Assembly (NCBI GenBank): GCA_035447925.1
Contig: DAOTHY010000055.1
Location: 1-14,042 of the forward strand
Source of the DNA: JASUTC01 sp035447925
GTDB lineage: Bacteria > Thermotogota > Thermotogae > MWEM01
DNA length: 14,042 nucleotides
Reading direction: 5' to 3'
Of the stretch, positions 12,942 to 14,042 are shown piece after piece. A program made the translations under genes and the position numbers. Below the pieces are notes generated by a model. The model was not told the origin of the DNA and searched no databases. It saw only the letters and a program-made list of their open reading frames with translations. Each line of letters opens with the position of its first letter. The stretch's first letter is position 1.

Positions 12942-13843
12942 TAAAAAAGATTTCGCAGATCATTGAACGGGCAAAAGGGTATACCAAAACGATTGCTGTT
13001 GCAGCTTCTGAGGATGAATCGGTCTTAAGTGCTGCTAAAATGGCAAAAGAAATCGGTATTGCTGATTTTTGCCTATGTGGAAACAAAGAAAAAACGCTCG
13101 CCATTTTGCAGGAGATTGGAGCCAACAGTGGCGACTTTCAATTATACGATTGTCCTAATGCAGTTGAAGCAGCCAAAAAAGCGGCGCAGTTGGTGAAGGA
13201 CGGTCAAGCCCATACGGTTATGAAAGGCGGCATCAAGACGGGCAGCCTTTTAAAGGTTTTACTTCAGGACGAATTCGGGTTTAAAACCGGTAAAACAATG
13301 AGTTTGAACGCTGTTTTCGAAGTTCCGGGTTTTGATCGACTGTTGATTTTGGCAGATCCTGGATTGGTGATTTCACCCACACTTGAGCAGAAAGTCGACT
13401 TGATTAAGAATGCCATTCAGGCAGCCAATGCCCTTGGTATTGAAATGCCGAAAGTGGGGATTTTAGGAGCAGTGGAAACGGTGAATTCAAAGATGCCGGC
13501 TACTGTAGATGCAGCGATCATTTCTAAAATGGCTGACAGAGGCCAGTTAAAAGGCGCTATTGTTGATGGGCCTTTCGCATTGGATAATGTTGTTTCGATT
13601 GAATCAGCCGAACATAAAGGGATTGTTAGCCCGGTTGCCGGAAAGGCGGATATCATGATTGCCCCCAACATCGAAGCGGGAAATATGTTGTATAAGGCAC
13701 TTGTTTTTCTTGCCAAAGCCAAACTCGCCACGTCAATTTTGGGGGGAAGTGTTCCCATTGTGTTGACTTCCAGATCAGATAGCGATGAGACGAAACTGAA
13801 TTCCATCGCATTTAATGTGTTACTTTCGGAAGTGGTCAAATGA
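12938..13843 (+). CDS. ptb: Phosphate butyryltransferase (phosphotransbutyrylase)
   Basis: Ptb converts butyryl-CoA (or isobutyryl/isovaleryl-CoA) and phosphate to the acyl-phosphate used by butyrate kinase. The 301-residue protein belongs to the phosphate acetyl/butaryl transferase family. It shows KTIAVAASEDESVL, a VMKGGIKTGSLLKVLL segment, the ILADPGLVISPTLEQKVDLI region and the conserved C-terminal VPIVLTSRSDS (~272-282). An open frame reaches back to an ATG at 12872, but that lies deep in buk. The GTG at 12938 is preferred because AGGAGGTGA (12922-12930) precedes it by ~10 nt and the protein then has the family's usual start. GTGA overlaps the buk stop by 4 bp, and the next kinase gene overlaps the ptb stop by 4 bp, so the three are probably translationally coupled. 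Confidence 0.93.
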   Translation: MIKKISQIIERAKGYTKTIAVAASEDESVLSAAKMAKEIGIADFCLCGNKEKTLAILQEIGANSGDFQLYDCPNAVEAAKKAAQLVKDGQAHTVMKGGIKTGSLLKVLLQDEFGFKTGKTMSLNAVFEVPGFDRLLILADPGLVISPTLEQKVDLIKNAIQAANALGIEMPKVGILGAVETVNSKMPATVDAAIISKMADRGQLKGAIVDGPFALDNVVSIESAEHKGIVSPVAGKADIMIAPNIEAGNMLYKALVFLAKAKLATSILGGSVPIVLTSRSDSDETKLNSIAFNVLLSEVVK

Positions 13844-14042
13844 GTGAGAAGATTCTAGTGATCAATCCCGGCTCAACATCGACAAAATTAGCCATTTACG
13901 ATGGAGAAAATGAATATTTGAGCAAAACTTTAAGGCATTCGGCTGAAGAGTTAGCCCCTTTTGAAAAGATTGTTGATCAATACGAATTTAGGGAAAAAAT
14001 TATCAAAGAATTTCTTGAAGAATCTGGGATGACAATCAATGA
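13840..14042 (+). CDS. buk: Second butyrate kinase, N-terminal part (runs off window)
   Basis: The ATG at 13840 overlaps the ptb stop (ATGA). The 67 visible residues begin MSEKILVINPGSTSTKLAIY, the ATP/phosphate-binding start of the butyrate/acetate kinase family, and continue as a Buk-type N-terminus (SKTLRHSAEELAPFEKIVDQ). It clearly differs from the first kinase outside the phosphate loop, which suggests another substrate preference or regulation. The frame is open to the last base of the window. Confidence 0.88.
   Translation, partial: MSEKILVINPGSTSTKLAIYDGENEYLSKTLRHSAEELAPFEKIVDQYEFREKIIKEFLEESGMTIN

Noticed and set aside
13417..13839. Open frame of 140 codons antisense to ptb
   Set aside because: It overlaps the conserved C-terminal half of Ptb and has no ribosome binding site or family resemblance.
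1..14042. CRISPR array, tRNA, rRNA or riboswitch
   Set aside because: No regularly spaced short repeats and no recognisable RNA-gene or riboswitch core were seen on either strand by eye; a covariance-model scan was not possible.

Overview
The window reads as chromosomal DNA of a low-GC Gram-positive anaerobe, most likely a motile, amino-acid-fermenting member of the Clostridia. The reasons are the AT-rich sequence, strong AGGAGG-type ribosome binding sites, frequent GTG starts, a butyrate kinase/phosphotransbutyrylase operon, and a pseudaminic-acid sugar operon behind a flagellar-type (sigma-28/sigma-D) promoter. This is inference from gene content; no rRNA or other taxonomic marker is present.

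Left block (1-4221), a rearranged junction. The 3' part of an aldo/keto reductase gene (+) is followed on the minus strand by a BrnT-like toxin with a 96-residue partner antitoxin, and then a 579-residue AAA-ATPase/PD-(D/E)XK protein. Next comes a small frameshifted antitoxin-like gene (+) and a broken second copy of the aldo/keto reductase 3' end. Last is a second antitoxin gene, with an identical protein, attached to only the last 11 codons of a toxin gene. A ~340-bp near-perfect direct repeat (689-1027 and 3874-4213) encloses the toxin and the ATPase. Homologous recombination between the copies would delete 3185 bp, including the toxin, and leave one antitoxin.

Middle block (4222-7865). 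pseB-pseC-pseG run on the minus strand: UDP-GlcNAc 4,6-dehydratase, aminotransferase and UDP-sugar hydrolase, three steps of CMP-pseudaminic acid synthesis. pseB and pseC overlap by 4 bp. pseG follows a 101-bp gap that holds a GC-rich hairpin over its putative start. The operon stops 8 bp before the duplicated segment, so the acetyltransferase, synthase and cytidylyltransferase genes (pseH, pseI, pseF) are absent here. A TAAA-N16-CCGATAAT promoter upstream of pseB suggests control with the flagellar regulon, as expected for flagellin glycosylation.

Right block (7866-14042). A secreted LytM/M23-fold protein that has lost most metal and catalytic residues (+) faces an ArsB/NhaD-type ion transporter (-), with a 20-bp-stem hairpin between them. 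The transporter is divergent from an operon (+) of PLP aminotransferase, butyrate kinase, phosphate butyryltransferase and a second butyrate kinase (cut by the window end). The last three genes overlap by 4 bp at each junction. The operon fits conversion of an amino acid to a 2-oxoacid and, through an acyl-CoA made by enzymes encoded elsewhere, to a short or branched fatty acid with ATP formation. A 48-bp interrupted palindrome lies in the divergent intergenic region and is a candidate operator.
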